In this document: in pieces, positions 16,032-25,156 of the stretch
How positions within the stretch are numbered: the stretch's first letter is position 1
How the letters are laid out: each line of letters starts with the position of its first letter
Assembly: GCA_024401745.1 (NCBI GenBank)
Contig: JAKSKK010000018.1
Span: 1-41,862, forward strand
Source of the DNA: Bacteroidales bacterium
GTDB lineage: Bacteria; Bacteroidota; Bacteroidia; Bacteroidales; UBA932
Direction of reading: 5' to 3'
DNA length: 41,862 nt
Notes under the pieces: model-generated
What the model saw: only the letters and a program-made list of their open reading frames with translations
Databases searched by the model: none
Told to the model about the DNA's origin: nothing
Position numbers and translations under genes: made by a program

Positions 16032-17144
16032 CTATGCGACCTTGATTTTCTTTGCCTTACGTGAAATGTGCGCGCTTGTGACACAGTGGTCGATAAGCGG
16101 AGCAACGAGGTTGCCGAACAGGATTGCGAGCATCATTCCTTCTGCGTATCCAGGGTTGAAGAGGCGGACTGTGATACAGAGAGCGCCGACCAGGAATCCG
16201 TATATCCACTTGCCGCACTCGGTCTGGGCTGATGTCACAGGGTCGGTTGCCATGAATACGGTACCGAATGCGAAACCGCCGAGGACGAGCTGCTGCCAGC
16301 AGGGAACTGCGCTTACGCCTGCGAGGTCACCGAGGAATCCTACTGCGAGGGCGCCGATGACTGAACCGGCCATGATCTTCCAGCTTGCAACGCCTGTCCA
16401 GAGAAGAAGGATTGCGCCGAGGAGGATGCACAGGGTAGAGGTCTCACCAACAGAACCGGGGATGGTGCCGAGGAACTCGCTCCAGAATGAGGTGCTGTAC
16501 TGAGCTGCACCGTCAAGTGCGAGGGGAGTTGCTCCGGTGAATCCGTCGATTGCCTGCTCGCCAGCCTTGAAGTGGATCCAGGTGCTTGAGCCGGACATGC
16601 TGTTAGGATAAGAGAAGAACAGGAATGCACGTGTGAGGAGTGCAGGGTTGAAGATGTTCATACCTGTACCTCCGAACACTTCCTTGCCGAAGATCGTTGC
16701 GAATGCAACTGCGATTGCGAGCATCCAGAGGGGAGTGTCTACGGGAACGATGAGAGGAATGAGGAAACCTGTCATGAGGAAGCCCTCGTTCACCTCTTCG
16801 CCACGGATCTGGGCGGTTCCGAACTCGATTGTCAGACCTACGAGGTAAGATACGATGTAGAGAGGCAGGACGCGGAGGAATCCGAACCAGAAGTTGCCGA
16901 GGATGTTGATGCGGCCGTCGCCGATGGCGAGGCCGTGCTGATAGCCGACGTTCCACATGCCGAAGAGGGCAGCGGGGATGACGGCGATGAGTGCGATGAT
17001 GATGATGCGCTTCAGATCGACTGCGTCGCGTACGTGGGAACCCTTCTTTGTAACGGTTCCGGGCACTGCAAGAAATGTGTCGAAAGCATCAGCTGTGGAG
17101 TGCAGCCACCAGAGCTTTCCTCCCTTTTCGAAAATCTTGTTCAT
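16032..17144 (-). CDS. nqrB: Na+-translocating NADH:quinone reductase subunit B
   Basis: This is the largest membrane subunit of Na+-NQR. It carries a second covalent FMN, a riboflavin site and the quinone site, and it is central to sodium translocation. The protein has about ten hydrophobic segments over 370 aa. The FMN attachment motif is GFTGATPLAL, predicting Thr206, again TGAT rather than SGAT. The motif VFGGTGMNIFNPALLTRAFLF is typical of the NqrB/RnfD family. The start is 3 nt after the nqrA stop. Confidence 0.97.
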   Translation of the reverse strand: MNKIFEKGGKLWWLHSTADAFDTFLAVPGTVTKKGSHVRDAVDLKRIIIIALIAVIPAALFGMWNVGYQHGLAIGDGRINILGNFWFGFLRVLPLYIVSYLVGLTIEFGTAQIRGEEVNEGFLMTGFLIPLIVPVDTPLWMLAIAVAFATIFGKEVFGGTGMNIFNPALLTRAFLFFSYPNSMSGSSTWIHFKAGEQAIDGFTGATPLALDGAAQYSTSFWSEFLGTIPGSVGETSTLCILLGAILLLWTGVASWKIMAGSVIGALAVGFLGDLAGVSAVPCWQQLVLGGFAFGTVFMATDPVTSAQTECGKWIYGFLVGALCITVRLFNPGYAEGMMLAILFGNLVAPLIDHCVTSAHISRKAKKIKVA

Positions 17145-17147
17145 ACT

Positions 17148-18494
17148 TTAGGCCATTTCTTTAAGCATCAGGTCAATACCCTTTGCGATCATTTCCTGAA
17201 TATTGTTCTTGCTCGGATCCACGAACTCGCAGACTGCGAGGTCCTCGGGGAGGACTTCATAGATGCCGAACTTCTCCATCTTGTCGATGTCTCCTGCAAG
17301 GCAAGCCTTTGCGAGATACAGAGGATAGATGTCCATGGGGAGAACCTTGGCATAGTAGCCGTCGTTCATGAGGAACGCGCGGGGACCGCCGTGCAGGTTG
17401 GTGTCCATGTCGTACTTGCGCCAGGGCATGAGCCAGCTGAAGTAGCAGTGGTCTGAGCTGAACTGCTTGTAGCGGATGGGACGTATCCATCCGAAGAGCT
17501 CGCGCTCGGTACCTTCCTTGATGAGGGTCACCTGGTCTGAGTACCAGCCGAGGTATCCGTCCTTGCCGATGTTGTCGCCACAGAGGACGTCACCGCTGAT
17601 GAAGCGGATTTCGTCTGCGAGGGCGCCGTAGAAGCCGGCGAGGTTCTTCATGGGAATGCCGGGGAGGGCTTTTACGTATGAAGCCTCGATTGCCATAGGG
17701 CCGCATACAGCCACCTTGCGTGAGAAGTCTGCAGTTCCCTTGAGCATGAGCTTTCCGATAGCTGCGAGGCCGGCGAGGCTGATGGTCCAAACGGCCTCAT
17801 CCTTGCAGATGGGAGCGATGTGGCTGATCTGTACGCCTACGTTGCCTGCGGGGTGCTTGCCCTTGAAGGAGTGGATCTCGCAGTTCTCGAGCCTTGTGAA
17901 TGCTGATGCGACTTCTGAGTCGACAGACACGTGCACCTTGCTGATCTGTGCGAGTGCGTTCACACCTGCCTGAATGAAGTTGAACTCGTCGGCGTGGCAG
18001 AACTCTGCGTCGGCTGCGAGGGGCGCGGTGTTGAATGCTGATACGAAGATGGCCTTGGGGCAGATCACAGGATTGGCGAGGATGCCGTAGGGGCGCTGGA
18101 TGAGCCAGGGCCACATGCCGCTTGAAAGCAGAAGCTGCTTTACCTGAGCGGCGTCCTGAGGAACTTTCTTGCACCCGAAGTCTACTCGAGTGAACTCATG
18201 GTCGTTCTCGATGAGAACAGCCAGAAGCTTGCGCTTGTCTCCACGTACGATCTCCTTCACCTTTCCGCTGACGGGTGAGGTGATGAGGATGTCCGTGAAA
18301 TTCTTGTCTGCCATGACGGGAGAACCGCACATCACAGGGTCGCCCTCACGCACAAGGAGCCTCGGTGAGAGACCCTTGAAATCGGAAGGTTTGATGGCTA
18401 TGACGTCCGGAGATACCGTCTTGGAGATGCGGAGCGCTGCGACTCCCTTGATGGGAATGTCGAGGCCCTTTTTAAGAACGATAGTTTGGGACAT
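17148..18494 (-). CDS. nqrA: Na+-translocating NADH:quinone reductase subunit A
   Basis: NqrA is the cytoplasmic, cofactor-free subunit of Na+-NQR, related to RnfC. The N-terminus (IVLKKGLDIPIKGVA) and the barrel-sandwich-type segment around LLVREGDPVMCGSPVMADK are characteristic, and HGGPRAFLMNDGYYAKVLP is typical of the C-terminal region. The length of 448 aa is normal. It is the first gene of the canonical nqrABCDEF order, with intergenic gaps of 2-19 nt. A TATCTTCG box lies about 38 nt upstream, divergent from pcrA. Confidence 0.97.
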   Translation of the reverse strand: MSQTIVLKKGLDIPIKGVAALRISKTVSPDVIAIKPSDFKGLSPRLLVREGDPVMCGSPVMADKNFTDILITSPVSGKVKEIVRGDKRKLLAVLIENDHEFTRVDFGCKKVPQDAAQVKQLLLSSGMWPWLIQRPYGILANPVICPKAIFVSAFNTAPLAADAEFCHADEFNFIQAGVNALAQISKVHVSVDSEVASAFTRLENCEIHSFKGKHPAGNVGVQISHIAPICKDEAVWTISLAGLAAIGKLMLKGTADFSRKVAVCGPMAIEASYVKALPGIPMKNLAGFYGALADEIRFISGDVLCGDNIGKDGYLGWYSDQVTLIKEGTERELFGWIRPIRYKQFSSDHCYFSWLMPWRKYDMDTNLHGGPRAFLMNDGYYAKVLPMDIYPLYLAKACLAGDIDKMEKFGIYEVLPEDLAVCEFVDPSKNNIQEMIAKGIDLMLKEMA

Positions 18495-18531
18495 TTTTTA
18501 TAACGTTATAGTAATTTCTATAAATGCGACG

Positions 18532-18539
18532 CGAAGATA
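18532..18539 (-). promoter_or_regulatory. -7 box of the nqr operon
   Basis: TATCTTCG on the minus strand differs from TAnnTTTG by one base. The predicted start near 18526 leaves a leader of about 32 nt to nqrA. A TTG at -33 is not clear. Confidence 0.5.
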
Positions 18540-18552
18540 GTCATTTTTTTGC

Positions 18553-18560
18553 TAATTTCG
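18553..18560 (+). promoter_or_regulatory. -7 box of pcrA, close to the start codon
   Basis: TAATTTCG differs by one base from TAnnTTTG and ends 7 nt before the pcrA ATG at 18568. The predicted transcript would have a leader of only 0-4 nt. It is back to back with the nqr box. Confidence 0.5.
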
Positions 18561-18567
18561 CGCCGTT

Positions 18568-20976
18568 ATGGAGAATAAAGTGAGTGCCATCTTCGATGGA
18601 TTGAACGACGAGCAGAAAAAGGCTGTCGCTTGTGTGGACGGGCCGGTGCTTATTGTGGCGGGAGCAGGATCGGGCAAGACCAGAGTGCTTACGAGCCGCG
18701 TTGCCAACATCCTCGCCCAGGGTGTTCCGGCGGAACGTGTTCTGGCGCTGACATTTACAAAGAAGGCGGCTTCCGAGATGAAGGAACGCATAGCCATGAT
18801 GGTGGGCATGAGGAACGCCCGTCATGTGGTCATGGGAACCTTCCATGCCGTGTTTGTGCGCTTCCTCAGGGAATACGCGCAGTTCCTTGGATACAACGAC
18901 CAGTTCACCATATATGACCAGGGAGATTCGACTTCGGCAATAAAGGTCTGCATAAAGGAACTCGGCCTCGACGACAAGATATACAAGCCCCGCGACGTCC
19001 TCTCAAGGATTTCCATTGCAAAGAACAATCTGATGACCGTCGATGCCTATCGCAGCAACCAGGACGTCCTGATGGCCGACCTCCATGCGAAGAAGCCACG
19101 GCTCGTGGATCTCTATGACCTTTATCAGAAGAAGCTCAAGGCTTCCTCTGTGATGGACTTCGACGATATCCTCCTCAACATGAACCTGTTGCTGAGAGAC
19201 AACAGGGAGGCTCTCGAGAATATCTCAGGCAGATTCTCCCATATCATGGTCGACGAGTATCAGGACACCAACATCGCCCAGTACATCATACTCAAGAGGC
19301 TTTCCGCAAGGCACCGCAACATCTGCGTGGTGGGAGACGATTCTCAGTCCATCTACGCCTTCCGCGGAGCCAAGATCGAGAACATCCTCAACTTCAGGAA
19401 GGATTACCCCGAAAGCAAGATATTCCGTCTGGAACGCAACTACCGTTCCACCTCCACCATCGTGGACGCCGCGAACTCGGTCATAGCCCACAACGACGGC
19501 CGCATCCCCAAGCAGTGCTATGCCGTTGGCGGTTCCGGAGACCTGATCCATCTCTTCAAGGCCTATACCGAGCAGGAGGAAGCCATGCTTCTTGTCTCTG
19601 ACATAATAGCGAAGATCCGTGCAGAGAGTGCCAGGTATCAGGATTTTGCAATCCTGTACCGCACCAACTCCCAGTCGCGTGCGCTCGAGGAGCAACTGCG
19701 CCGAAGGAACATCCCTTATATGATCTATTCGGGCAATTCTTTCTTCGAGCGGGCCGAGGTCAAGGACCTGATGGCCTACTTCAAGCTGGCCGTGAACGTG
19801 TCTGACGACGAGTCCTTCAAGAGGGTCGTGAACCAGCCTGCCCGAGGCATTGGCAATACCTCGGTAAGCGCGCTCAACGAATGTGCAAGGGCGCACGGGT
19901 GCTCGCTGTTCAAGGCAGCGTATATGCCCGATTATGAACTGTTTGGACTGAAGCCTGCAGCCGCCGCGAAGATCCGCGCGTTCTGCGACATGATCAACGG
20001 TTTTGCCGTGGCAGTGCACAACACCGATGCCTTCGACCTTGCCCGCAGGATTGCCGACGACTCCGGCCTCTACGCCTTCTACAAGTCCGACAATTCCATC
20101 GAGGGCCTTGCCCGCATGGCGAACGTCGACGAGCTCATCAACTCCGTAGCTTCCTGGGAGGAGGAACAGACCGGCGAGTACGAGGATGAAGACACCCAGA
20201 GGACCGATATCCTGAGCCTTGGCGACTTCCTTGAGAACGTCAGCCTTCTCAGTAACGTGGATGTGTCGGAGGGCGAGGACAGCAACAACAAGGTCGCGCT
20301 GATGACGGTGCACTCATCGAAGGGCCTCGAGTTCCCTTACGTGTACGTGGCCGGCATGGAGGAGAACCTCTTCCCGAGCCTCAACCTGCTCAGTTCAAAG
20401 CAGGAGATAGAAGAGGAGAGACGCCTCTTCTATGTTGCCATCACCAGGGCCAAGCGAGCAGTTGGGCTGTCGTTTGCCGAGACCAGGATGCGCAACGGAA
20501 AGCACGAGAGTAACCAACCCTCGCGCTTCATCCATGAGATTGATTCTCAATACATTGACAATCCGCTTGAAGACGATGACGCAGATGCTCCCGTATCGTC
20601 ATGGGGTGGCTTTGGAAGGGGAGCGCACAGCACCTCGCACAGTCCCCAGAACTACGGCAGGTCTTCAGGCGTGACCTTCGAGCGCAGGCGCCCCGTCAGC
20701 GGCTCCACCCGCCCGGCCTCTCTGCCTCAGCGCGAAGCAGCGCCAGTACGCAGGCCTGCGGCAACACCCAAGCCGGCCGAGATAGATCCCAACTTCGTTC
20801 CTGTTCCCATGAAGGAACTCTACGAAGGCGAGCGCATCGAGCACAACCGCTTCGGTGCCGGTACGATCAAGACCATCACCGGAGTCTTCCCTGAGCTCAA
20901 GGCCACCGTGGTCTTCGACGATTACGGCGAGAAGCTGCTCCTACTGAAATTCGCAAAGATGCGGCCACTAAAATAA
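18568..20976 (+). CDS. pcrA: UvrD/PcrA-family superfamily 1 DNA helicase
   Basis: This is a 3'-5' DNA helicase for repair and replication restart. Motifs in order are the Q motif (LNDEQKKAV), Walker A GAGSGKT (32-38), LTFTKKAASEM, GTFHAVFVRFLR, the DEYQDTN box (229-235), VGDDSQSIYAFRGA, ERNYRST, TVHSSKGLEF and RRLFYVAITRAK. A low-complexity Ser/Pro/Arg linker (about 675-740) leads to the PcrA-type C-terminal domain (ERIEHNRFGAGTI ... VVFDDYGEKLLLLKFAKMRPL). This C-terminal domain and the 802-aa length favour PcrA over Rep. It is monocistronic between the divergent nqr operon and a strong terminator. Confidence 0.93.
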   Translation: MENKVSAIFDGLNDEQKKAVACVDGPVLIVAGAGSGKTRVLTSRVANILAQGVPAERVLALTFTKKAASEMKERIAMMVGMRNARHVVMGTFHAVFVRFLREYAQFLGYNDQFTIYDQGDSTSAIKVCIKELGLDDKIYKPRDVLSRISIAKNNLMTVDAYRSNQDVLMADLHAKKPRLVDLYDLYQKKLKASSVMDFDDILLNMNLLLRDNREALENISGRFSHIMVDEYQDTNIAQYIILKRLSARHRNICVVGDDSQSIYAFRGAKIENILNFRKDYPESKIFRLERNYRSTSTIVDAANSVIAHNDGRIPKQCYAVGGSGDLIHLFKAYTEQEEAMLLVSDIIAKIRAESARYQDFAILYRTNSQSRALEEQLRRRNIPYMIYSGNSFFERAEVKDLMAYFKLAVNVSDDESFKRVVNQPARGIGNTSVSALNECARAHGCSLFKAAYMPDYELFGLKPAAAAKIRAFCDMINGFAVAVHNTDAFDLARRIADDSGLYAFYKSDNSIEGLARMANVDELINSVASWEEEQTGEYEDEDTQRTDILSLGDFLENVSLLSNVDVSEGEDSNNKVALMTVHSSKGLEFPYVYVAGMEENLFPSLNLLSSKQEIEEERRLFYVAITRAKRAVGLSFAETRMRNGKHESNQPSRFIHEIDSQYIDNPLEDDDADAPVSSWGGFGRGAHSTSHSPQNYGRSSGVTFERRRPVSGSTRPASLPQREAAPVRRPAATPKPAEIDPNFVPVPMKELYEGERIEHNRFGAGTIKTITGVFPELKATVVFDDYGEKLLLLKFAKMRPLK

Positions 20977-21002
20977 AAGCAGGCAAACGCCTGCTTTTAT
21001 TT
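20971..21002. terminator. bidirectional terminator between pcrA and the S9 peptidase gene
   Basis: AAATAAAAGCAGGC (20971-20984) and GCCTGCTTTTATTT (20989-21002) form a perfect 14-bp stem with a 4-nt loop. T-rich tracts follow on both strands, and the pcrA stop lies in the 5' arm. It serves the two convergent genes. The following 21003-21051 holds only two weak GC-rich inverted repeats. Confidence 0.9.
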
Positions 21003-21051
21003 GTGTCCGTCGCAGAATCCCGTAGCGGGTGGCACTGCTCCTCCTGCCAGT

Positions 21052-23292
21052 TTATTCTTTAATCCATTTTTCCAGCCAGTCGAAGAACTCCTTGTGCCAG
21101 AGCATTGCGTTCTGGGGCTGCAGAATCCAGTGGCACTCCTCCGGGAAGATCACGAGCTTGCTGGGAACACCCATCATCTGCGCAGCATTGAATGCCGCCA
21201 TGCCCTGAGTGTAGGGGATGCGGAAGTCCATCATGCCATGCATGCACAGCAGAGGCGTATGCCAGTTCGTGACCTTGCTTTCAGGGTCATTTGCGTAGTG
21301 GTGCTGAGACTTTGCTACGTCTGCGTAGGGAGCACCGGCCTGCTGGAGACCGCCGAAGGTGATGCCGTCGCCTGCAGGGCCTACCTGACCATCCTGATAT
21401 GCGTACTCCATCAGACCGCCGTTGTCCCAGTTGCCGAACCATGCCTCCTCGGTGGTGTACCACATGATCTTCTCGTCGAAGATGCCTGCGTGTGAGATGA
21501 AGCAGTCGAAGAGGTCGCCGTGCATTCCCATCATGTTGTATACTGAGAATCCGCCGTATGAAGCGCCCACGCCGGCTATCTTGCCGCACCAGGGCTGCTC
21601 CTTTGCCCAGCGGGCGGCGAGCATGTAGTCCTGCATGTTGAGACCCTGGTAGTCGCCGCTGATCTGCTCCTTCCAGGGCTGGCCGAAGCCGCTGTCGCCG
21701 TGACGGGCGGGGAGTACGACAACATAGCCCTGCTGGCACATCATCCTGAAGTTCCAGCGATAGCTCCAGCTCTGGTCAAGCGAGGTCTGGGGGCCGCCGT
21801 TGAACATTTCGACTACGGGGAACTTGCCGTCGGGAGTGAAGTCGGAAGGGTAGAGAACCCAGCTGTAGAGGGTCTCGCCTTCGGGAGTGGGAATCGTTAT
21901 CTGCTCGCAGGATATTCCGCTGAGCTGCGACAGAATGTCTTCGTTCTCGTGACTTATCTGGGTGAACTTGCCGGCCTCGACCTTGACTATCTCGGTGGGG
22001 AAGTCCATGCTGTTATAGGTGGTGTAGAGCACGGGGGAACCGTTCTCTTCCGTATACGCGAAGGGGTTTCCGAAACCGTACCACCAGTCCTCGGGTGTCA
22101 CTCTCTCAATGCCCTCGGCTCCAATTGTCGCCTTGCAGAGCGCGCCTACGCCATTGATGGTGGTGGGGAAGTAGACTGCCTTGCTGTCGGGTGTCCAGAA
22201 GATTCCCTGAACATCGTAGATGAAGTCGGTGGTGAGCTCCCTGATCTCCTTCACGGCGAAGTCGATGCCCTGGCCGTCGGGGTCAGCGTCCGTCATGTCG
22301 ATGTCGGCTACCATGAGGCGCTGGCGGTCAGCCTCATATCCGTTGCGCTCCATGCTGATCCATGCGAGTTTGGTGCCGTCGGGGCTGAAAGCGGGGTCGG
22401 TGTCGTATCCGCCCTCGGATGTGACAGCTATGGTCGCTCCGGTGAGGATGTCGAATACGTAGATGCTTGTGTTTGTGGAGAATGCATACTGCTTTCCTGT
22501 CAGCTTGCGGCAGCTGTATGCGATGTGGCGTCCGTCAGGAGCCCATGCGAGCTGCTCGGCACCGCCGAAAGGTTCGGTCGGGAGCTCGATGCCGGGATCC
22601 TCGCCTGCAAGGATGTCAAAGCACTTGTCGGGGGTGATGAGACCATTGCCCATGCTGGCGTAGTAGCTGCGGGGAGTCTCGGTTACCCAGTGGTCCCAGT
22701 GACGGTACATCAGGTTCTCGGTGACGTATGCCTGAGCCTTCGTGAGCGTGGTGTCGATGTCTGAGGGCTGGTCCACGTTGGGATTCTTGGTGGAGCTTAC
22801 GATTATGATCTGTGCCTCGTCGGGCGAGAGCTTGTAGTCGCTTACGCCTGCGGGAAGGTCGGTGAGCTTGATCCTGCCGCCGAGCTTCGATTTCTTCACT
22901 GCAGCCTTGTAGAGCTGGCCGTCCTGGAGGAAGTATATCCACTTGCCGTCATTGCTCCATTTCGCTGCGTTCACGCTCTTCGCATAGCGGGTGAGCTGCC
23001 TGGGTTCGCTGCCGTCGGCATTGCAGACGAACAGGTTGCGGCAGCTGCGGTTCTCAGCTATGTCGGTGTAACTTACGCCATAGAGGATGCGGCTCCCGTC
23101 GGGCGAGAGCTGAGGGTCGCTGAGGCGGCCCAGCTTGAGGAGAACCTCAGGTGAGAGGACTCCGTCCTGTACAGTCACGGGCTCCTTTCCGATATAGCCG
23201 GACTGCTGTTTTGCATTGTACTTCATACTCAGGAACAGACCTGCTGCCAGGCCGATAGCTACAAAGATCGAGTAAAAACCAAGTTTTTTCAT
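21052..23292 (-). CDS. S9 family peptidase (prolyl-oligopeptidase/DPP type), membrane-anchored
   Basis: This is a serine exopeptidase or oligopeptidase likely facing the periplasm. The frame is open to 23433, but the ATG at 23292 gives MKKLGFYSIFVAIGLAAGLFL, an N-terminal anchor or uncleaved signal (about 1-24). A beta-propeller made of PD40/WD40-like repeats (SPDGSRILYG, SPDEAQIIIV, APDGRHIAYS, SPDGTKLAWIS) covers about 45-480. The alpha/beta-hydrolase domain then carries the triad Ser578 (GVGASYGGFS), Asp689 (MHGMMDFRIP) and His721 (PEECHWILQP). It is 746 aa long. Dipeptidyl-peptidase versus acylaminoacyl-peptidase activity cannot be decided. It follows susCD across a terminator, and a weak TAACTTTA box (23313-23320) lies about 20 nt before its start. 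Confidence 0.92.
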   Translation of the reverse strand: MKKLGFYSIFVAIGLAAGLFLSMKYNAKQQSGYIGKEPVTVQDGVLSPEVLLKLGRLSDPQLSPDGSRILYGVSYTDIAENRSCRNLFVCNADGSEPRQLTRYAKSVNAAKWSNDGKWIYFLQDGQLYKAAVKKSKLGGRIKLTDLPAGVSDYKLSPDEAQIIIVSSTKNPNVDQPSDIDTTLTKAQAYVTENLMYRHWDHWVTETPRSYYASMGNGLITPDKCFDILAGEDPGIELPTEPFGGAEQLAWAPDGRHIAYSCRKLTGKQYAFSTNTSIYVFDILTGATIAVTSEGGYDTDPAFSPDGTKLAWISMERNGYEADRQRLMVADIDMTDADPDGQGIDFAVKEIRELTTDFIYDVQGIFWTPDSKAVYFPTTINGVGALCKATIGAEGIERVTPEDWWYGFGNPFAYTEENGSPVLYTTYNSMDFPTEIVKVEAGKFTQISHENEDILSQLSGISCEQITIPTPEGETLYSWVLYPSDFTPDGKFPVVEMFNGGPQTSLDQSWSYRWNFRMMCQQGYVVVLPARHGDSGFGQPWKEQISGDYQGLNMQDYMLAARWAKEQPWCGKIAGVGASYGGFSVYNMMGMHGDLFDCFISHAGIFDEKIMWYTTEEAWFGNWDNGGLMEYAYQDGQVGPAGDGITFGGLQQAGAPYADVAKSQHHYANDPESKVTNWHTPLLCMHGMMDFRIPYTQGMAAFNAAQMMGVPSKLVIFPEECHWILQPQNAMLWHKEFFDWLEKWIKE

Positions 23293-23312
23293 TGTCGTTG
23301 TGTTTGAACGGA

Positions 23313-23320
23313 TAAAGTTA
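23313..23320 (-). promoter_or_regulatory. possible -7 box of the S9 peptidase gene
   Basis: TAACTTTA on the minus strand is one base from TAnnTTTG. It lies between the susD terminator and the peptidase start and would give a leader of about 15 nt. No -33 element is clear. Confidence 0.4.
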
Positions 23321-23333
23321 AGTCTTTTCCCGG

Positions 23334-23369
23334 TAAATAAAAAAGGAGGCCGCGGATTCCGCAGCCTCC
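23334..23369 (-). terminator. terminator of the susCD operon
   Basis: AGGAGGC (23343-23349) pairs with GCCTCCT (23363-23369), and an inner GCGG/CCGC stem extends the hairpin. On the minus strand a run of T follows at once. It lies 20 nt after the susD stop. Confidence 0.85.
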
Positions 23370-23389
23370 TGATCGATATGGGTCGGTGA

Positions 23390-25144
23390 TTACTTCTTGT
23401 AATAAGGAAGGTCACCCTTTGCGAACTCGGCATCCTTGTCCCAGCCGGGATTCTGCTCCAGAACGCCTTCAGACAGCGTTACCTGGCTCTCGGGGATCTT
23501 GAAGAATCCGCCGCCGGTAGCGTTGTAGCGATCCATGAACTTGTGGTTTGCCTGCCACTGGTATACACCTTCGGCACCCTGGTTGAGGATGGGATTGCCT
23601 TCCTGGTTCTTGACGATTACCTCTACGTCGCCCCAACGGCGAAGGTCGTTCCAGCGCACTGCCTCGAAGCAGAGCTCGTAACGACGCTCCTTCTTGAGCG
23701 CGTCGAGTGTGTAAGCTACGTCGTCGAGGCCTGCTCTCTGGCGAACGGCGTTCATTCCGCTCTTGCCGTTGTAGATGGTCTTGCCGTCAGTAAGTTCTGA
23801 GTGCATGAGGAGGACGTCGGCGAAGCGGATCCAGATGATTGCCTGGGTAAGACCGACCTGCTTGTCGTTCTCTGAACCGTAGAAGTAGCCGTAGCTCTGG
23901 TAGAGAGTGCCGTCGTCACCATAGGCGCCGCAGCCGAGGTACTTCTTGGCGAGGAGGTCGGTGTTCTCAACTTCCTTTGCAGTGTCGCCACCGTAGTCGG
24001 GAATCTCGTCGGCGCGCTTGCAGATTGAGCCGAGACGACGATAGTCGCCTGCGTATGCGGGATCGTTGCCCCAGTCTTCCCACAGTGTCCAGCAGACGGG
24101 ACCGTTGGAGTAACCCTGAGGAGTGAAGGGGAATGCACCAGCGTTGCTCTTCCTGACACCGAAGTACTCTACGATACGGTTGTGGCGGAGGTCAGGCTTG
24201 TTCCAGCCGGCTTTGTTTGACATCTTGATGGCAAACATGCTCTCGATGTTCTCGTCGGTTACCCAGTTGAGGCCATTCTCCTTTGCGTAAGGATAATCCT
24301 TTGCGGTGTAGGGGTTGGTGTAGGGCCAGAGGTTGCGCTGGTCGCTGATGAGCTTGTGGCCTGAATTGTTGATACAGTCCTCGAGCCAGCCTACAACTTC
24401 CTGCTTTGAAACGCTGAGTGTGATGTTGCCATCGGCGTCCTTGAGAGGAAGTTCGGTCTTCTTGTAGAAGCCTGTATAGAACAGCCATACCCTTGCCATG
24501 AGAGCCTCTGCTGCCCACTTTGAAGCGTGGCCCTCACCGAAGTCGGGATAACGGCTTGAAGGCATGGTGGTGATGGCCTGCTTGAGGTCGAAAGCTATCT
24601 GGGCATAGATTTCTTCGGTGCTGGCCTTGGGAAGGTTCATTGCCTCAGTTGTGAGCACAAGGGGAACCTGTCCGAAGATCTGTGCGAAGTTGAAATAGTA
24701 GAATGCCCTGAGGAAATAGGCTTCGCCGAGGAGCTGGGCCTTTACTTCGGGCTTTGACCATGTGGGAACGTTGTCCATGGTGGCAATGGCGTTGTTGGCG
24801 CGGAAGATACCTGCATAGCGTGATTCCCAGAAGGGTTTGAACTTGTCGATGATGTCGTTCATCAGACGGTCGCATGACTGTGCACCGATGTTGCTCTGGC
24901 TGCCGCCGCCGAGACGGTCGTCACCTGCCATTTCGAATACATAGAAGGGGTCGCACTCAGGATCGGCAAGGTTGTCGTTCATGACGGCATAGATACCTGC
25001 GATCATCTGCTTGGCATCAGTCTCGTTGATTGGGAAGTTTCCGGTATTCTTCTTGGTGAGGCTCTGTGTGTCAAGGAAATCGTCACAGGCTGCGAAGCAA
25101 AGAGCGCTCAGTATTATTGCGGAAATGTATAATATCTTTTTCAT
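23390..25144 (-). CDS. SusD/RagB-family outer-membrane nutrient-binding lipoprotein
   Basis: This is a surface lipoprotein that forms the lid of a SusC transporter and binds the incoming oligomer. MKKILYISAIILSALCFAAC is a lipoprotein signal with Cys20 as the lipidated residue, followed by the standard DDFLDTQSLTKKN. TPR-like helices carry the family pattern (IAGIYAVMND, LLGEAYFLRAFYYFNFAQIFGQVPLV, YAQIAFDLKQAITTMP, AEALMARVWLFYTGFYKK). The C-terminal domain has IIWIRFADVLLMHSELTDG, MNAVRQRAGLDDV and ERRYELCFEAVRWNDLRRWG, as in RagB/SusD. In-frame ATGs at 25153 and 25150 are alternative starts; 25144 gives the usual MKK signal and more room after the susC stop. The ligand is unknown; no glycoside hydrolase is nearby. 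Confidence 0.95.
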   Translation of the reverse strand: MKKILYISAIILSALCFAACDDFLDTQSLTKKNTGNFPINETDAKQMIAGIYAVMNDNLADPECDPFYVFEMAGDDRLGGGSQSNIGAQSCDRLMNDIIDKFKPFWESRYAGIFRANNAIATMDNVPTWSKPEVKAQLLGEAYFLRAFYYFNFAQIFGQVPLVLTTEAMNLPKASTEEIYAQIAFDLKQAITTMPSSRYPDFGEGHASKWAAEALMARVWLFYTGFYKKTELPLKDADGNITLSVSKQEVVGWLEDCINNSGHKLISDQRNLWPYTNPYTAKDYPYAKENGLNWVTDENIESMFAIKMSNKAGWNKPDLRHNRIVEYFGVRKSNAGAFPFTPQGYSNGPVCWTLWEDWGNDPAYAGDYRRLGSICKRADEIPDYGGDTAKEVENTDLLAKKYLGCGAYGDDGTLYQSYGYFYGSENDKQVGLTQAIIWIRFADVLLMHSELTDGKTIYNGKSGMNAVRQRAGLDDVAYTLDALKKERRYELCFEAVRWNDLRRWGDVEVIVKNQEGNPILNQGAEGVYQWQANHKFMDRYNATGGGFFKIPESQVTLSEGVLEQNPGWDKDAEFAKGDLPYYKK

Positions 25145-25156
25145 ACTCATCATTTT

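Noticed and set aside
19225-20313. Long minus-strand open frame (362 codons) opposite pcrA
   Set aside because: It is fully antisense to conserved helicase motifs, has no promoter or recognisable domain, and reflects GC-rich codon usage of pcrA.
21003-21051. Weak GC-rich inverted repeats after the pcrA terminator as a second copy of the uvrA palindromic element
   Set aside because: The arms are only 4-5 bp and the sequence does not match the 27-bp uvrA unit.
21700-22764. 354-codon plus-strand frame opposite the S9 peptidase
   Set aside because: It is antisense to the propeller and catalytic domain and shows no family features.
23293-23433. Longer start for the S9 peptidase
   Set aside because: It runs through the susD terminator hairpin and hides the N-terminal membrane anchor that begins at 23292.
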